This document shows positions 16,014 to 25,418 of a stretch of 41,357 nt of DNA, piece after piece. The notes beneath the pieces were generated by a model, which was given only the letters and a program-made list of their open reading frames with translations, did no database searches and was not told the origin of the DNA. Position 1 is the stretch's first letter, and every line of letters starts with the position of its first letter. The stretch comes from Campylobacterales bacterium (lineage in GTDB: Bacteria > Campylobacterota > Campylobacteria > Campylobacterales > QNZT01): NCBI GenBank assembly GCA_027081495.1, contig JALWKJ010000181.1, positions 1-41,357 on the forward strand. Reading direction: 5' to 3'. A program made the position numbers and the translations under genes.

Positions 16014-16731
16014 AATCAGCGTCAAAAACCTCAGCTTCTCTTACGGAGATCATGAGGTACTAAAAAACATCAACTTAGAAATTTACAAGGGGGATTATAT
16101 CGCTTTTATCGGTCCAAACGGCGGCGGTAAAACCACTCTTATAAAACTGCTTTTAGGTCTTATAGAACCAAATTGCGAAAATATAAAAATTTTCGCAAAC
16201 GATGTAAAAACGGCGAGACAAAAGATAGGATATCTTCCACAATATATAAATTTCAACATGGATATGCCCATAAATGTTTTGGATATCGTACTTCAAGGAA
16301 GGCTTACCAAAGGAAAATTTTTTTATACAAAAAAAGATAAAGAGATAGCCCTATCGCAACTCAAAAAGATGAATATATATCACCTAAAAAATAGAAAAAT
16401 AAAAGATCTCTCGGGGGGACAAAGACAAAGGGTGCTGCTTGCAAGAGCGCTTACGAAACAGCCTAAAATTCTTATTCTCGATGAACCGACGGCTTCCATC
16501 GATCCTGAAGGTCAAAAAGATATTTACGCTATTTTAAAAAAGCTTGACTTGACAAAAATCATAGTAAGTCATGATATTCAGGTTCTTTTTGAAGGAGTAA
16601 ACAAAGTAGCGTATATAAATAAAACTCTCTTTTTACATGAAGATATAAATATGACGATCAAACGACATGACGGACACTTTTGCGAAATGGAGCTTATAGA
16701 CTTCATAAAAGGCGATTCATGTACGAATTGA
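15997..16731 (+). CDS. znuC: Zinc ABC transporter ATP-binding protein
   Basis: The 244-aa ABC ATPase energises the ZnuB permease. Walker A is G-P-N-G-G-G-K-T-T, the signature is L-S-G-G-Q-R-Q-R, Walker B is I-L-I-L-D-E-P-T and the switch His is in I-V-S-H-D. The C-terminal H-D-G-H-F-C-E is reminiscent of zinc-importer ATPases. It starts with TTG inside znuA (17-nt overlap). Confidence 0.93.
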   Translation: MKKQIEISVKNLSFSYGDHEVLKNINLEIYKGDYIAFIGPNGGGKTTLIKLLLGLIEPNCENIKIFANDVKTARQKIGYLPQYINFNMDMPINVLDIVLQGRLTKGKFFYTKKDKEIALSQLKKMNIYHLKNRKIKDLSGGQRQRVLLARALTKQPKILILDEPTASIDPEGQKDIYAILKKLDLTKIIVSHDIQVLFEGVNKVAYINKTLFLHEDINMTIKRHDGHFCEMELIDFIKGDSCTN

Positions 16732-17504
16732 TACAAAATCCGATTTTATCCTCGATCTTTTTGTCCATAGCCATCGGTATCATAGGCTCTTTCATGCTTA
16801 TAAACCGTTCCTCTTTCATTGCCGCAGCTATCGCTCATGGAAGTTACGGAGGCATAGGAATCGCCGTATATTTCGGTTTTTCACTTCTTTTTACGACAAC
16901 GCTTTTCGCGCTGTTTTTAGCTCTGATTTTAGCGTATATCACATATAGGAACAAACACAGAAGCGATACTCTCATAGGCGTTATCTGGGCTGTCGGCATG
17001 AGTATAGGAATCATTTTCAGCGATCTTACACCGGGATATCAGGCGGATATGATGAGTTTTCTTTTCGGAGATATTTTGATGGTCCCGATGGAAGATATCT
17101 ACTTTATGATTTGTGTCGATCTTTTACTCCTGCTATCTGTCATACTCTTTTATAACCGTTTTCTTACTATCTCTTACGATATGGATTTCGCACTTTTAAA
17201 CGGTTTAAATGTCAAAGCGATTTACGCATATTTGCTTGTTTTAATGGCTCTGACGATCGTCATGAGCATCAGAAGCGTAGGATTGATACTGGTTATCGCG
17301 CTTTTTAGTATTCCTCCGTTTATCGCCGAAAAGTTTACGACCGATTTCAAAACCATGATGATCGGTTCCGCCTTTTTGGCTCTTGTTTTTTCACTTGCGG
17401 GGCTTTGGATATCTTTTGCGTTTGATATCTCCGCAACCGCATCTATAATCCTCACGGCGGCATTTGCGTTTTTTATGACGATATTATTATCGCCTCACCG
17501 ATAA
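16719..17504 (+). CDS. znuB: Zinc/manganese ABC transporter permease
   Basis: The 261-aa ABC-3 family permease has eight or nine membrane helices and the conserved A-H-G-S-Y-G-G cytoplasmic segment and S-I-P-P-F-I-A-E. ATG 16719 (AAAAGG upstream) overlaps znuC by 13 nt. An open stretch upstream to 16680 lies in znuC and is not used. It completes a single transport operon with znuA and znuC. Confidence 0.93.
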   Translation: MYELIQNPILSSIFLSIAIGIIGSFMLINRSSFIAAAIAHGSYGGIGIAVYFGFSLLFTTTLFALFLALILAYITYRNKHRSDTLIGVIWAVGMSIGIIFSDLTPGYQADMMSFLFGDILMVPMEDIYFMICVDLLLLLSVILFYNRFLTISYDMDFALLNGLNVKAIYAYLLVLMALTIVMSIRSVGLILVIALFSIPPFIAEKFTTDFKTMMIGSAFLALVFSLAGLWISFAFDISATASIILTAAFAFFMTILLSPHR

Positions 17505-17519
17505 AAAAAGGAGACTAAA

Positions 17520-18842
17520 ATGAAAGATCTCGGAATTTCTCTGGCAATCGGCATACTCTTTTTTCTGATTTCGATAACGATATTTTCACTCCATCATGCC
17601 CTTCTTATCTCTCTGGTCGCATTTTTGGTAACTCTATGGACAAACGGCGCGCTGCCTCTTGGCGTCGTATCTTTGCTTCCCATCATTCTCTTTCCGGCTT
17701 TTGGCATCTTAGATATCAAAGAAGTCGCGCCCAATTATTCTAAAACGATTATATTTTTATTTATCGGCGGCTTCATGATCGCTATCGCGGTTGAAAAGAT
17801 AGGTTTGCATAAATTTTTCAGCGCAAAACTTCTTTCATATTTCCCAAATACTCCAACAGGCATCATCTATGCGCTTGCCGTAACTTCAGCGCTGCTTAGC
17901 GCTGTACTTTCAAATACGACCATCACCCTCATGCTTCTTCCTATCGGTTTATATTTGAGTGAAAATATAAAATTAAAAGTCAGATTTCTTCTAGCTATCG
18001 CTTATGGAGCCAGTATCGGCGGTATTATCACGCCGATCGGCACGCCGCCGAATATGCTGCTTCTTGGATTTTTAGAAGAGCATGGGGTTTTGGCTCCCTC
18101 TTTTGGAGAATGGATCGTCATGCTTTTACCAGTTGCCGTAATAATGCTTTTAACGATTCCCTACATCCTTTCAAGGAGCGTTAAAAACGAATCGGTCTTG
18201 GAAATCGATACAGCCGTACCCATACTTGACAAAAAACAGAAAAGATTAATCTATATTATATCCTCGCTCGCCCTTCTTCTTATCGTAAACACTCCGATAA
18301 AGCCCTACTACTCCGGTCTGGGGCTAAATGAAAAACTTATACTGCTAGGATACGGACTGCTTATGTTTATGCCGAAATTCGGTTTTTTAAACTGGGACGA
18401 CACGAAACGGCTTCCTTATGAGATCATCTTTTTATTTGGCGCGGGCTTTAGCATAGCGACCGCTTTTAGCAAAACGGGGCTTGCGGCGGAAATTGCTCAT
18501 AAAATATCCTTTATCTCCCAAATGCCGCTTTTTTGGATGCTTATTTTAGTAGCTTTATTTGTCAGCTTTTCAACCGAAGTTACAAGCAACACGGCGTTGA
18601 CTTCTATTGCTCTACCGATTTTTTACGAATTTGCAAAAGATATGGGACATGACGGAATAGTATTGATGATGGTAGCGACCATCGCGGCTTCCTACGCATT
18701 TATGCTCCCCATAGCCACTCCTCCAAATGCGATTGTCATGAGTTCACGAGTCATTAAAGTGGGCACTATGGCAAAGATCGGCGTAATCGCAAACTTTATA
18801 GGGGTTTTCGTTGTCGGTGTTGTAGGATATTTTTTATGGTAA
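17520..18842 (+). CDS. DASS/SLC13 family anion:sodium symporter
   Basis: The 440-aa polytopic permease has two S-N-T repeats, L-S-N-T-T-I-T-L-M-L-L-P and T-S-N-T-A-L-T-S-I-A-L-P, which bind Na+ and anion in SLC13/CitT proteins, and the I-T-P-I-G-T-P-P-N loop. Candidate substrates are dicarboxylates, sulfate or similar anions. A strong AAAGGAG lies 5-11 nt before the ATG. It is 15 nt from znuB and may be co-transcribed with it. A rho-independent terminator follows. Confidence 0.9.
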   Translation: MKDLGISLAIGILFFLISITIFSLHHALLISLVAFLVTLWTNGALPLGVVSLLPIILFPAFGILDIKEVAPNYSKTIIFLFIGGFMIAIAVEKIGLHKFFSAKLLSYFPNTPTGIIYALAVTSALLSAVLSNTTITLMLLPIGLYLSENIKLKVRFLLAIAYGASIGGIITPIGTPPNMLLLGFLEEHGVLAPSFGEWIVMLLPVAVIMLLTIPYILSRSVKNESVLEIDTAVPILDKKQKRLIYIISSLALLLIVNTPIKPYYSGLGLNEKLILLGYGLLMFMPKFGFLNWDDTKRLPYEIIFLFGAGFSIATAFSKTGLAAEIAHKISFISQMPLFWMLILVALFVSFSTEVTSNTALTSIALPIFYEFAKDMGHDGIVLMMVATIAASYAFMLPIATPPNAIVMSSRVIKVGTMAKIGVIANFIGVFVVGVVGYFLW

Positions 18843-18847
18843 GTCTA

Positions 18848-18886
18848 TTTTCATACCGCCAAAAAGCGGTATGAAAAAGTTTTTTT
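18848..18886 (+). terminator. Rho-independent terminator
   Basis: TTTTCATACCGC (18848-18859) and GCGGTATGAAAA (18866-18877) form a perfect 12-bp stem with a 6-nt loop, followed by a run of seven T (18880-18886). It ends the znu-DASS transcript. The opposing porin gene ends at 18888, so the stem probably serves both directions. Confidence 0.9.
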
Positions 18887-18887
18887 A

Positions 18888-20102
18888 TTAGAAGTTGTAA
18901 GTAAGATATACTTGAACATCGTTTTGTTTATCAGTCTTGGTATCATCGTCGGTATAGACATACGCTAAAGTGGCGTCAAGATTTCCAAAAGATTTTCCGG
19001 CAGTTACCGCCAACTCGCTTACGGCGTCATTTGTTGTTTGATTTTCCCAGTTTGTATAGTAGAGTCCAAGATCGGCGACATTTTCTACGCTATAAGTCGC
19101 GGTTACATTATATGCGTCGGTATCTTGAGCTCCCTGTCCTCCTACATCCCACCAACCGGCGGTATATAACGGCGTTTGCGCTCCACCGAGGTTAACAAAA
19201 CCAAGCGTTCCTGAAGTTCCGGTCATTTTATCGACTGTCGAATATGCCGCCGAAAGTCCAAGTCCTTCGTAATTATAACCGATTTTAACACCGATCGCGT
19301 TACCGTCTGAGTTGTCGTCTCCATCAAGCATACCGTACTGAGCGCCTAATGAAAAACCTTCATACTCGCCTTCGGCTTGAAGCCAACCGACATTTGCTAC
19401 TCTTGGAGCTACATAATACCAAGCTTGCGCGACAATCGAAGGAATCGCTTTTGTTACAGCACCAAACGCATAAGCCCCTTCTTTTGTAAGAAATTGATTA
19501 AAACCGTTACCTATGTTTCTAGCATTTACGGTTCTTCCCGCCGCTACATTGCTTCTTCCTACCCACGCCGCTACCAATGTAGTGTCAACGATATCGTTAT
19601 TTACCGCAACCGCAGCATCATAACTGTTTCTTGCGATATTCCATTTTTCGGTAAATACCATCGGAGTGGCAAGTTCCTGACGACCTACAACCATAGTGGT
19701 ATTTGAGATACCGTTTAACGGATTGAATGTAAGATTTAATGTATCGATCCAAACGGCATCTCTTAATCTCGGTCCATAAGCGTTTGGAGGAGTTACCGCC
19801 GTAACATCGTCTCCAACCCAGGTATCCGCGACAAGAGTGTTTTCAAGCCCCATAGTAGATACGCCGGTGATACCGTAGTTTAATTTCACGCATGTATCGC
19901 AAGCGCCTACGGCTGCGGTTCCACCAAGATGAACGGCGGTATTGCCGTATGAAGTTCCTTTATCGAAAAGATCTCCGTTAGAAGCATCGTTTGTTCCGTA
20001 AAATAAACTCGCACTCCCTCCAAAACTTTGACTTTTGATATCCGCGTTTGCCGCTGTCGCGATTAAAGCGATCGCGGCTATACTTAAATTAATTTTTTTC
20101 AT
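18888..20102 (-). CDS. Outer-membrane porin of Campylobacterota type
   Basis: The 404-aa precursor has a clean signal peptide (cleavage A-N-A/D-I after residue 20) and alternating strands throughout. It ends in V-Y-L-T-Y-N-F, the terminal aromatic expected of BAM-inserted barrels. Sequence resembles the large 16-18-stranded porins of Campylobacterota; pore selectivity is unknown. AGAGGAG precedes ATG 20102. A cysteine pair G-A-C-D-T-C lies near residue 50, unusual for a porin and possibly a disulfide. Confidence 0.85.
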   Translation of the reverse strand: MKKINLSIAAIALIATAANADIKSQSFGGSASLFYGTNDASNGDLFDKGTSYGNTAVHLGGTAAVGACDTCVKLNYGITGVSTMGLENTLVADTWVGDDVTAVTPPNAYGPRLRDAVWIDTLNLTFNPLNGISNTTMVVGRQELATPMVFTEKWNIARNSYDAAVAVNNDIVDTTLVAAWVGRSNVAAGRTVNARNIGNGFNQFLTKEGAYAFGAVTKAIPSIVAQAWYYVAPRVANVGWLQAEGEYEGFSLGAQYGMLDGDDNSDGNAIGVKIGYNYEGLGLSAAYSTVDKMTGTSGTLGFVNLGGAQTPLYTAGWWDVGGQGAQDTDAYNVTATYSVENVADLGLYYTNWENQTTNDAVSELAVTAGKSFGNLDATLAYVYTDDDTKTDKQNDVQVYLTYNF

Positions 20103-20139
20103 TTTTTCTCCTCTTAAATTGATAAAACAAGTGATAATC

Positions 20140-20163
20140 TTATCATATAAGAACTTATGATAA
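20140..20163 (-). promoter_or_regulatory. Inverted repeat in the porin promoter region
   Basis: TTATCATA (20140-20147) and TATGATAA (20156-20163) are a perfect 8-bp inverted repeat with an 8-nt spacer, about 40 nt upstream of the porin ATG. On the minus strand TATGAT overlaps the arm and is a candidate -10. It may be an operator for regulated porin expression. Confidence 0.4.
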
Positions 20164-20366
20164 AACCCAAAATATCTAATTTTTTGACAAAAAGGTGAAA
20201 TAATATAAAAAAATTTATACAAAAAGAAGTAAGTGTTATTATAAATATAAATAATATTGCGATATTTTGCCGAAATAACGATTTGCTTAAAAGAACATCT
20301 TGTTTTAAAGTATGCTAACAACTACAAAGTGTTACAATTTTTTCTGAACTTTTTAAAGGACACTAA

Positions 20367-21794
20367 ATGAGAAAAACAAAAATAGTAGTGACTATCGGAC
20401 CGGCTACTTCTTCGTTTGAGATAATAAAAACGCTTATATTAAAAGGCGTGAATGTTTTTCGACTCAATTTTTCACACGGAGATCATGAAATACACGCCCA
20501 AAATATCGAAAAAATTCGAAACGCTTCAAAACAGACGCAAAAAGAAGTGGCGATCTTGCAGGATATTTCCGGACCAAAAGTAAGAATAGGAAAAATCGAC
20601 GGAATATTAAAACTACATAAAGGAGATACGATTATTCTCTCCAAAACCGAAAATCCGAATAATCCAAAAGAATTAAGTATTTCATACCCGCTTATAATCG
20701 ATATAGTCAACATCGCAGACGAGGTCTTTTTTGCGGACGGCACCATCAAAACCGTCGTGATAGAAAAAGATGAAGGAAAATTATATCTTAAATTACTCAA
20801 CGACGGTGAGCTGACATCTCATAAAGGAGTAAATTTCCCGCATACAAAACTGATGATATCCGCCATTACCGAAAAAGATAAAAAGGATCTTGCCTTTGGC
20901 GCAAATCATGATATCGATATGGTCGCGTTGTCATTTGTGCAAAATAAACACGATATTTTAAAAGCCAAAGAGATTATGGCAAAACATGATTTTGATCCTA
21001 TGATCATCTCAAAAATCGAAACCGGCGCCGCGCTTGAAAACATAAACGAACTTTTAGAGTTAAGCGATGGCGTCATGGTGGCTCGCGGCGACTTGGGCGC
21101 GGAATTTGGAGTCACAAAACTTCCGCGAATCCAAAAGCATATTATTTCAATCGCAAATCAAGCCAACAAACCGGTCATAACGGCAACTCAAATGTTGACA
21201 TCTATGAAAGAAAACCCTTTCCCCACCCGCGCTGAAGTAAGCGATATAGCAAACGCGGTCTATGACGGTACGGACGCCGTAATGCTCAGCGATGAAACGA
21301 CAATCGGAAAATTCCCTATTCAAGCTGTAGAGGTGCTGCATGAGAGCATAAAAGATGTCGAAAAAGATTATCCGTTTTTAAAAGAATTCTCTTCTTGCAA
21401 CAGCTCCGACGCAATCGCAAAATCGGCCGTACAACTCTCCGCAAGTTTAAACAAAGAAGCTTTAGTCGCTTTTACAAACTCCGGATACAGCGCTCAAGCT
21501 CTTTCGAGATATCGCCCTAAAGTAAGTATTTATGCCGTATCTCATTCTCTAAAAACTCATCGCCGACTAAATCTCGTCTGGGGAGTAAGACCGCTATTTA
21601 TCATGAAAGAGATCAACAATCCTACAAAATTGTTATATAACTTTGTAACTAGATTATTGAAAGAAAATAGAATCAGTAAAGATAAAAGATTTATAGTCAC
21701 AATGGGCAGCTATAAAAATATGAGAGGATCGACAAATATCATCCGCCTTTTAAACAAGGAAGCGATTGAAGCGGTTTTGGGATATGAGCTCTAA
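20367..21794 (+). CDS. pyk: Pyruvate kinase
   Basis: The 475-aa enzyme turns PEP and ADP into pyruvate and ATP. Motifs: T-I-G-P-A-T near the start, R-L-N-F-S-H-G, Q-D-I-S-G-P-K, catalytic I-I-S-K-I-E-T, M-V-A-R-G-D-L-G-A-E and A-T-Q-M-L-T-S-M. Length is standard. AAAGGA precedes the ATG. It sits just upstream of the dehydrogenase operon that could consume its product, but has its own promoter region (about 20310, TATGCT). Confidence 0.97.
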   Translation: MRKTKIVVTIGPATSSFEIIKTLILKGVNVFRLNFSHGDHEIHAQNIEKIRNASKQTQKEVAILQDISGPKVRIGKIDGILKLHKGDTIILSKTENPNNPKELSISYPLIIDIVNIADEVFFADGTIKTVVIEKDEGKLYLKLLNDGELTSHKGVNFPHTKLMISAITEKDKKDLAFGANHDIDMVALSFVQNKHDILKAKEIMAKHDFDPMIISKIETGAALENINELLELSDGVMVARGDLGAEFGVTKLPRIQKHIISIANQANKPVITATQMLTSMKENPFPTRAEVSDIANAVYDGTDAVMLSDETTIGKFPIQAVEVLHESIKDVEKDYPFLKEFSSCNSSDAIAKSAVQLSASLNKEALVAFTNSGYSAQALSRYRPKVSIYAVSHSLKTHRRLNLVWGVRPLFIMKEINNPTKLLYNFVTRLLKENRISKDKRFIVTMGSYKNMRGSTNIIRLLNKEAIEAVLGYEL

Positions 21795-21860
21795 ATCTAT
21801 CTCAAACTTTTAAAAGATTTCTATATATAGTTTTTAACGATGTATTCTCCCAAATAAGAG

Positions 21861-21866
21861 TATAAT
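21861..21866 (+). promoter_or_regulatory. -10 box of the AhpD-pdh-lip operon
   Basis: TATAAT at 21861-21866 follows a non-coding 70 nt after pyk. Transcription would start near 21873, giving a leader of about 50 nt to the preferred ATG 21925. Confidence 0.6.
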
Positions 21867-21924
21867 TACGATTATGGCTTTTATATTTAATAAATTCACC
21901 AAATCTAATAGCAAGGAGAATGAA

Positions 21925-22266
21925 ATGGGACGCTACCGACAAAAACTCGAAGATATCAAAAAGCTTATAGGTCGTCTTCAAAAACAGATGCCGGAACAAA
22001 TAAGCGCTTTTAACAATTTTATGAAAGCGGTCGAATCTCCCGGAGCTCTTGATCAAAAACAAAAAGAGCTTACAAATGTCGCGCTTGCCGTCGCCGCACA
22101 ATGCGAATGGTGCATAGCTTTACATGTAAAAGGCGCATTGAAAGAGGGAGCGTCCAAAGAAGAGATCATAGAAGCGGGAATGCAAGCGGTTTTGATGCAC
22201 GGCGGTCCGGCTCTTATGTATATGACTCCCCTTGAAGAAGCTCTTGAAGAGTATAGCGATGGATAA
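21925..22266 (+). CDS. AhpD-like carboxymuconolactone decarboxylase-family protein
   Basis: The 113-aa helical protein has the AhpD relay: Glu at 12 residues before C-E-W-C and His four residues after the second Cys (C-E-W-C-I-A-L-H). In mycobacterial AhpD these residues relay electrons between AhpC and lipoyl-E2/Lpd. I chose ATG 21925 with AAGGAG 7 nt upstream; ATG 21874 is in frame but sits at the predicted transcription start and would add 17 unlike residues. It overlaps the E1alpha start by 8 nt, so it is part of the dehydrogenase operon. Confidence 0.85.
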   Translation: MGRYRQKLEDIKKLIGRLQKQMPEQISAFNNFMKAVESPGALDQKQKELTNVALAVAAQCEWCIALHVKGALKEGASKEEIIEAGMQAVLMHGGPALMYMTPLEEALEEYSDG

Positions 22267-23212
22267 ACTGCTTTTAGAAGAGATTTATTATCTTATGGCA
22301 CTTGGAAGAGATTTCGAATATGCCGCGAAAGAGCATTATATGAACGGTAACATTTCAGGATTTTTACATCTTGATATCGGGCAAGAGGGCTTTAGCGTGG
22401 CTGCGCTAAAAGCTTTTGAAAAAGGAGATCTCTTTACTACCTATCGCGAACACATACTCGCTATCGCAAGAGGGATAGATCCTAAAAAAATTATGGCGGA
22501 GCTGTTTGGGAAAGTTACGGGAGTGAGTGAAGGTAGAGGAGGATCTATGCATCTTTTCGATCCTTCATATTTTTTTTACGGAGGAGACGCGATCGTAGGA
22601 GGTCATCTTCCAAATGCGGTCGGTTGCGCTTATGCGAGAAAGTATCAAGGGCAAAACAACGCCGTTATGGCGATTTTTGGAGACGGAGCGACAAACGGCG
22701 GCGCATTTTTCGAATCGTTAAATATCGCTTCCGCTCAAAAGCTTCCGCTTATATTTTTGTGTGAAAATAACGGTTACGCAATCGGAACGAAAATTGAAAG
22801 AGTATCGCCCTTTAAAAAACAAGCTCATAAAGCAAAAGCCTATATGCCGACAATCGAAGTTGACGGAATGGATCCTTTAGCCGTTTACCGAAGCGTTAAA
22901 AAAGCTTTGGAGTATGTAAGCGACGATCTGGGTCCAATCTTTATCGAAGCTATGACTTGCAGATTTGAAGGGCACTCAATGAGCGATTCAAACAGTTACA
23001 GAAGCTCTCAAGAGATGAAAATTTGCAAATCACAAGATCCAATCGAAAAAATTAAAAATATGATCGACCCGAAAATCGCTAACGAACTTGAAAAAAAAGC
23101 CCAAGAGGTGATCTACGAAGCGGTAGAATTTGCAAAAAACTCACCCTCTCCCGACATATACGATCTAAAAAAACATACCTTCACACAGGAGATAAAAGAT
23201 GTTATATCGTGA
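22259..23212 (+). CDS. pdhA: 2-oxoacid (pyruvate/acetoin) dehydrogenase E1 alpha subunit
   Basis: The 317-aa thiamine-diphosphate subunit has the G-D-G-A-T-N-G-G...E-N-N cofactor motif (about 141-171), F-L-H-L-D-I-G-Q-E at the N-terminus, G-R-G-G-S-M-H-L and the R-F-E-G-H-S-M-S-D loop. Its short alpha2beta2 type matches both pyruvate and acetoin dehydrogenases, which cannot be told apart by eye. ATG 22259 overlaps the AhpD-like gene; pdhB overlaps its end by 14 nt. Confidence 0.92.
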   Translation: MDKLLLEEIYYLMALGRDFEYAAKEHYMNGNISGFLHLDIGQEGFSVAALKAFEKGDLFTTYREHILAIARGIDPKKIMAELFGKVTGVSEGRGGSMHLFDPSYFFYGGDAIVGGHLPNAVGCAYARKYQGQNNAVMAIFGDGATNGGAFFESLNIASAQKLPLIFLCENNGYAIGTKIERVSPFKKQAHKAKAYMPTIEVDGMDPLAVYRSVKKALEYVSDDLGPIFIEAMTCRFEGHSMSDSNSYRSSQEMKICKSQDPIEKIKNMIDPKIANELEKKAQEVIYEAVEFAKNSPSPDIYDLKKHTFTQEIKDVIS

Positions 23213-24176
23213 AGCTCTAAATATGGCGATAAACGAAACGATGAAAGAGGATGAAAATGTCGTCATACTCGGAGAAGATGTAGGGCTATACGGAGGTTCT
23301 TATCGGGTAACGGAAGGTTTGTACGCAAAATACGGCGAAAAAAGAGTCATAGATACTCCCATAGCCGAACTTAGCATAGTAGGAAACGCGATCGGTATGG
23401 CAATAGGAGGTTTAAGACCGATTGCGGAAATCATGACGGCAAATTTCGCCCTGCTTAGTTTTGATCAAATCATAAACCACATGGCAAAATACCACTATAT
23501 GAGCGCTGGCAAGATCACTTTGCCTATGGTTGTAAGATTTCCGCAGGGAGTAAGCCGACAATTGGCGGCTCAACACTCCGAGAGTTACGAACAGATGCTT
23601 TGCGCCGTTCCGGGTGTGATAGTGCTAAGCGCGTCAAATCCAAACTATGCTTATTTTGGACTGAAAAAAGCCGTCCTTTTGGATGATCCGGTAATTTTCA
23701 TAGAACATGAACTGTTATATAACAAACAAGGCGAAATCGATTTTGAAAATCCGATTGATCCTTTCAAAATACAGATTCTAAAAGAGGGAAAAGATTTAAC
23801 TATTATCACCTATCTTAAAATGTGCGATTTGGTTTTAGAAGCGGTACAAGAGATAGAAAACAGACTTGATATCTCATGTGAAGTTATAGATTTAGGAGCT
23901 TTAAATCCGGTTGATTACGAAGGTATTAAAAAATCTATCGACAAAACTTCGAGGGTCGTTGTAGTGGAAGAAGATCATAAAACCGGCGGATACGGCGCGC
24001 AGATAGTAAGTTATATCGCGGAAAATCTTTTCTACTCTCTTGACGCGCCGCCTCTTAGAATAGCCGGCGCCGATGTTCCTATACCATACAACAGAGAACT
24101 TGAACTCTCGGCAATTCCAACATCCGATTCTATTACGAAAGAGATTATATCATGGGGGCAAAAAAATGGCTTATGA
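23199..24176 (+). CDS. pdhB: 2-oxoacid dehydrogenase E1 beta subunit
   Basis: The 325-aa partner of E1alpha has the expected R-E-A-L-N-M-A-I-N start, G-E-D-V-G-L-Y-G-G-S-Y, D-T-P-I-A-E, the A-Q-H-S-E-S block and V-V-V-E-E-D-H-K-T-G-G near the C-terminal transketolase domain. AGGAG at 23187-23191 sits inside pdhA. It overlaps pdhC by 11 nt. Confidence 0.94.
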   Translation: MLYREALNMAINETMKEDENVVILGEDVGLYGGSYRVTEGLYAKYGEKRVIDTPIAELSIVGNAIGMAIGGLRPIAEIMTANFALLSFDQIINHMAKYHYMSAGKITLPMVVRFPQGVSRQLAAQHSESYEQMLCAVPGVIVLSASNPNYAYFGLKKAVLLDDPVIFIEHELLYNKQGEIDFENPIDPFKIQILKEGKDLTIITYLKMCDLVLEAVQEIENRLDISCEVIDLGALNPVDYEGIKKSIDKTSRVVVVEEDHKTGGYGAQIVSYIAENLFYSLDAPPLRIAGADVPIPYNRELELSAIPTSDSITKEIISWGQKNGL

Positions 24177-25416
24177 AATCGTCATGCCTCAACTTTCCGA
24201 TTCTATGGAAGAGGGAAAACTTATCAGCTGGAAGATAAAAGAAAAACAGAGCGTCAAAAAAGGCGATGTCATAGCGGAAGTAGAATCTGACAAAGCCATC
24301 ATGGAAGTTCAAAGCTTTAAAGACGGTATTGTCGAAGAGATCAAAGTTAAAGAGGGAGAGAGCGTGCCCGTGGGAACGGTAATCGCCGTTATCGACACAA
24401 CCTCAAAAGAGACAAAAACGGATGTAAAGACATTGCCGCCAAAAAGCAAAGAGAAAAAAAAAGATGAAACTAAACAGGAAACTTTTTTTGATGAAATCAT
24501 AAAAAGTTCAAAAGAAAACGAAAATAAAAACCTCGAATCTTCCGTAAAAACGGCAAAAGCGGATGCTTCGCCGAAAGCAAAAGCGGTTGCGGCAAGATAC
24601 GGCGTAGATATACAAGAACTCCAAAAAAAAGGCATTATCGATATACCCGCTCACGAAGACGATATAAAGGAGTATCATCTAAAAAAATACTTCACGCAAA
24701 AAGCTCTTAATCTGCTAAAACAATATCGACTCGATCCTTCTATTTTTAGCGAAGATAAAAAACACGACACCGAGGATATACTCTCATATATAAAAACTCA
24801 TAATATCGCTCTTGCGAAAAAGATAGAGCCTTTTCAAAAAACTCTCATAAAAAGCGTTATAGAGGCGGCAAAAAAACCGTCGTTTCACATATACGACTAC
24901 ATAAACGCCTCACTTTTAAAAAATAAAAAAGAGTATTCGTTGACCGTATGGCTGATAGTTCTTTTCGCTAAAGCCATAATGAAACATAAAGAGTTTAGAT
25001 CCATACTTAAAGAAGATATGATTGAAACCTATCAAAACGCTTCGATCTCTTTGGCTATAGCCCAAGGAAAATATCTATATATGCCGGTTTTAAAAAATAT
25101 CGATCAATTGACTCCCGCGCAAATAAACGATCGTCTGAAAGATTTTGAACAAAAAGCCAAAAACCGTACTTTTTCACTAAAAGAGTTTGAAGGCTCCACT
25201 TTCGGCATATCGAATCTAGGAATGACCGGCATATATCGTTTTGATGCCATGATTAACAAAAATGACAGTGCAATAGCGGCGATAGGAGCTTTAGATAACG
25301 AAAAAATATCCATAACTCTTACTATCGATCATAGAGTCATTAACGGATATCAAGCCGCCGAATTTATGCAAACATTAAAAGAGTTATCCCTAAATCCTCA
25401 AACTTTCAAGGAGTAA
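24166..25416 (+). CDS. pdhC: Dihydrolipoyl acyltransferase (E2)
   Basis: The 416-aa core protein has one lipoyl domain (1-80, lipoyl Lys43 in E-S-D-K-A), a charged Lys/Glu linker, a subunit-binding domain (S-P-K-A-K-A-V-A-A-R-Y-G) and a C-terminal acyltransferase domain of about 210 residues. The catalytic motif reads D-H-R-V-I-N-G (388-394), so His389 is kept but the usual Asp of H-x-x-x-D-G is Asn393. ATG 24166 with GGGGG upstream is the family start; the frame is open much further upstream inside pdhB. The lpd gene follows after 2 nt. Confidence 0.93.
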   Translation: MAYEIVMPQLSDSMEEGKLISWKIKEKQSVKKGDVIAEVESDKAIMEVQSFKDGIVEEIKVKEGESVPVGTVIAVIDTTSKETKTDVKTLPPKSKEKKKDETKQETFFDEIIKSSKENENKNLESSVKTAKADASPKAKAVAARYGVDIQELQKKGIIDIPAHEDDIKEYHLKKYFTQKALNLLKQYRLDPSIFSEDKKHDTEDILSYIKTHNIALAKKIEPFQKTLIKSVIEAAKKPSFHIYDYINASLLKNKKEYSLTVWLIVLFAKAIMKHKEFRSILKEDMIETYQNASISLAIAQGKYLYMPVLKNIDQLTPAQINDRLKDFEQKAKNRTFSLKEFEGSTFGISNLGMTGIYRFDAMINKNDSAIAAIGALDNEKISITLTIDHRVINGYQAAEFMQTLKELSLNPQTFKE

Positions 25417-25418
25417 AA

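Noticed and set aside
24073..24165. Extended E2 N-terminus starting inside pdhB
   Set aside because: The lipoyl domain starts at ATG 24166 with a strong ribosome site; the upstream part is pdhB in another frame.
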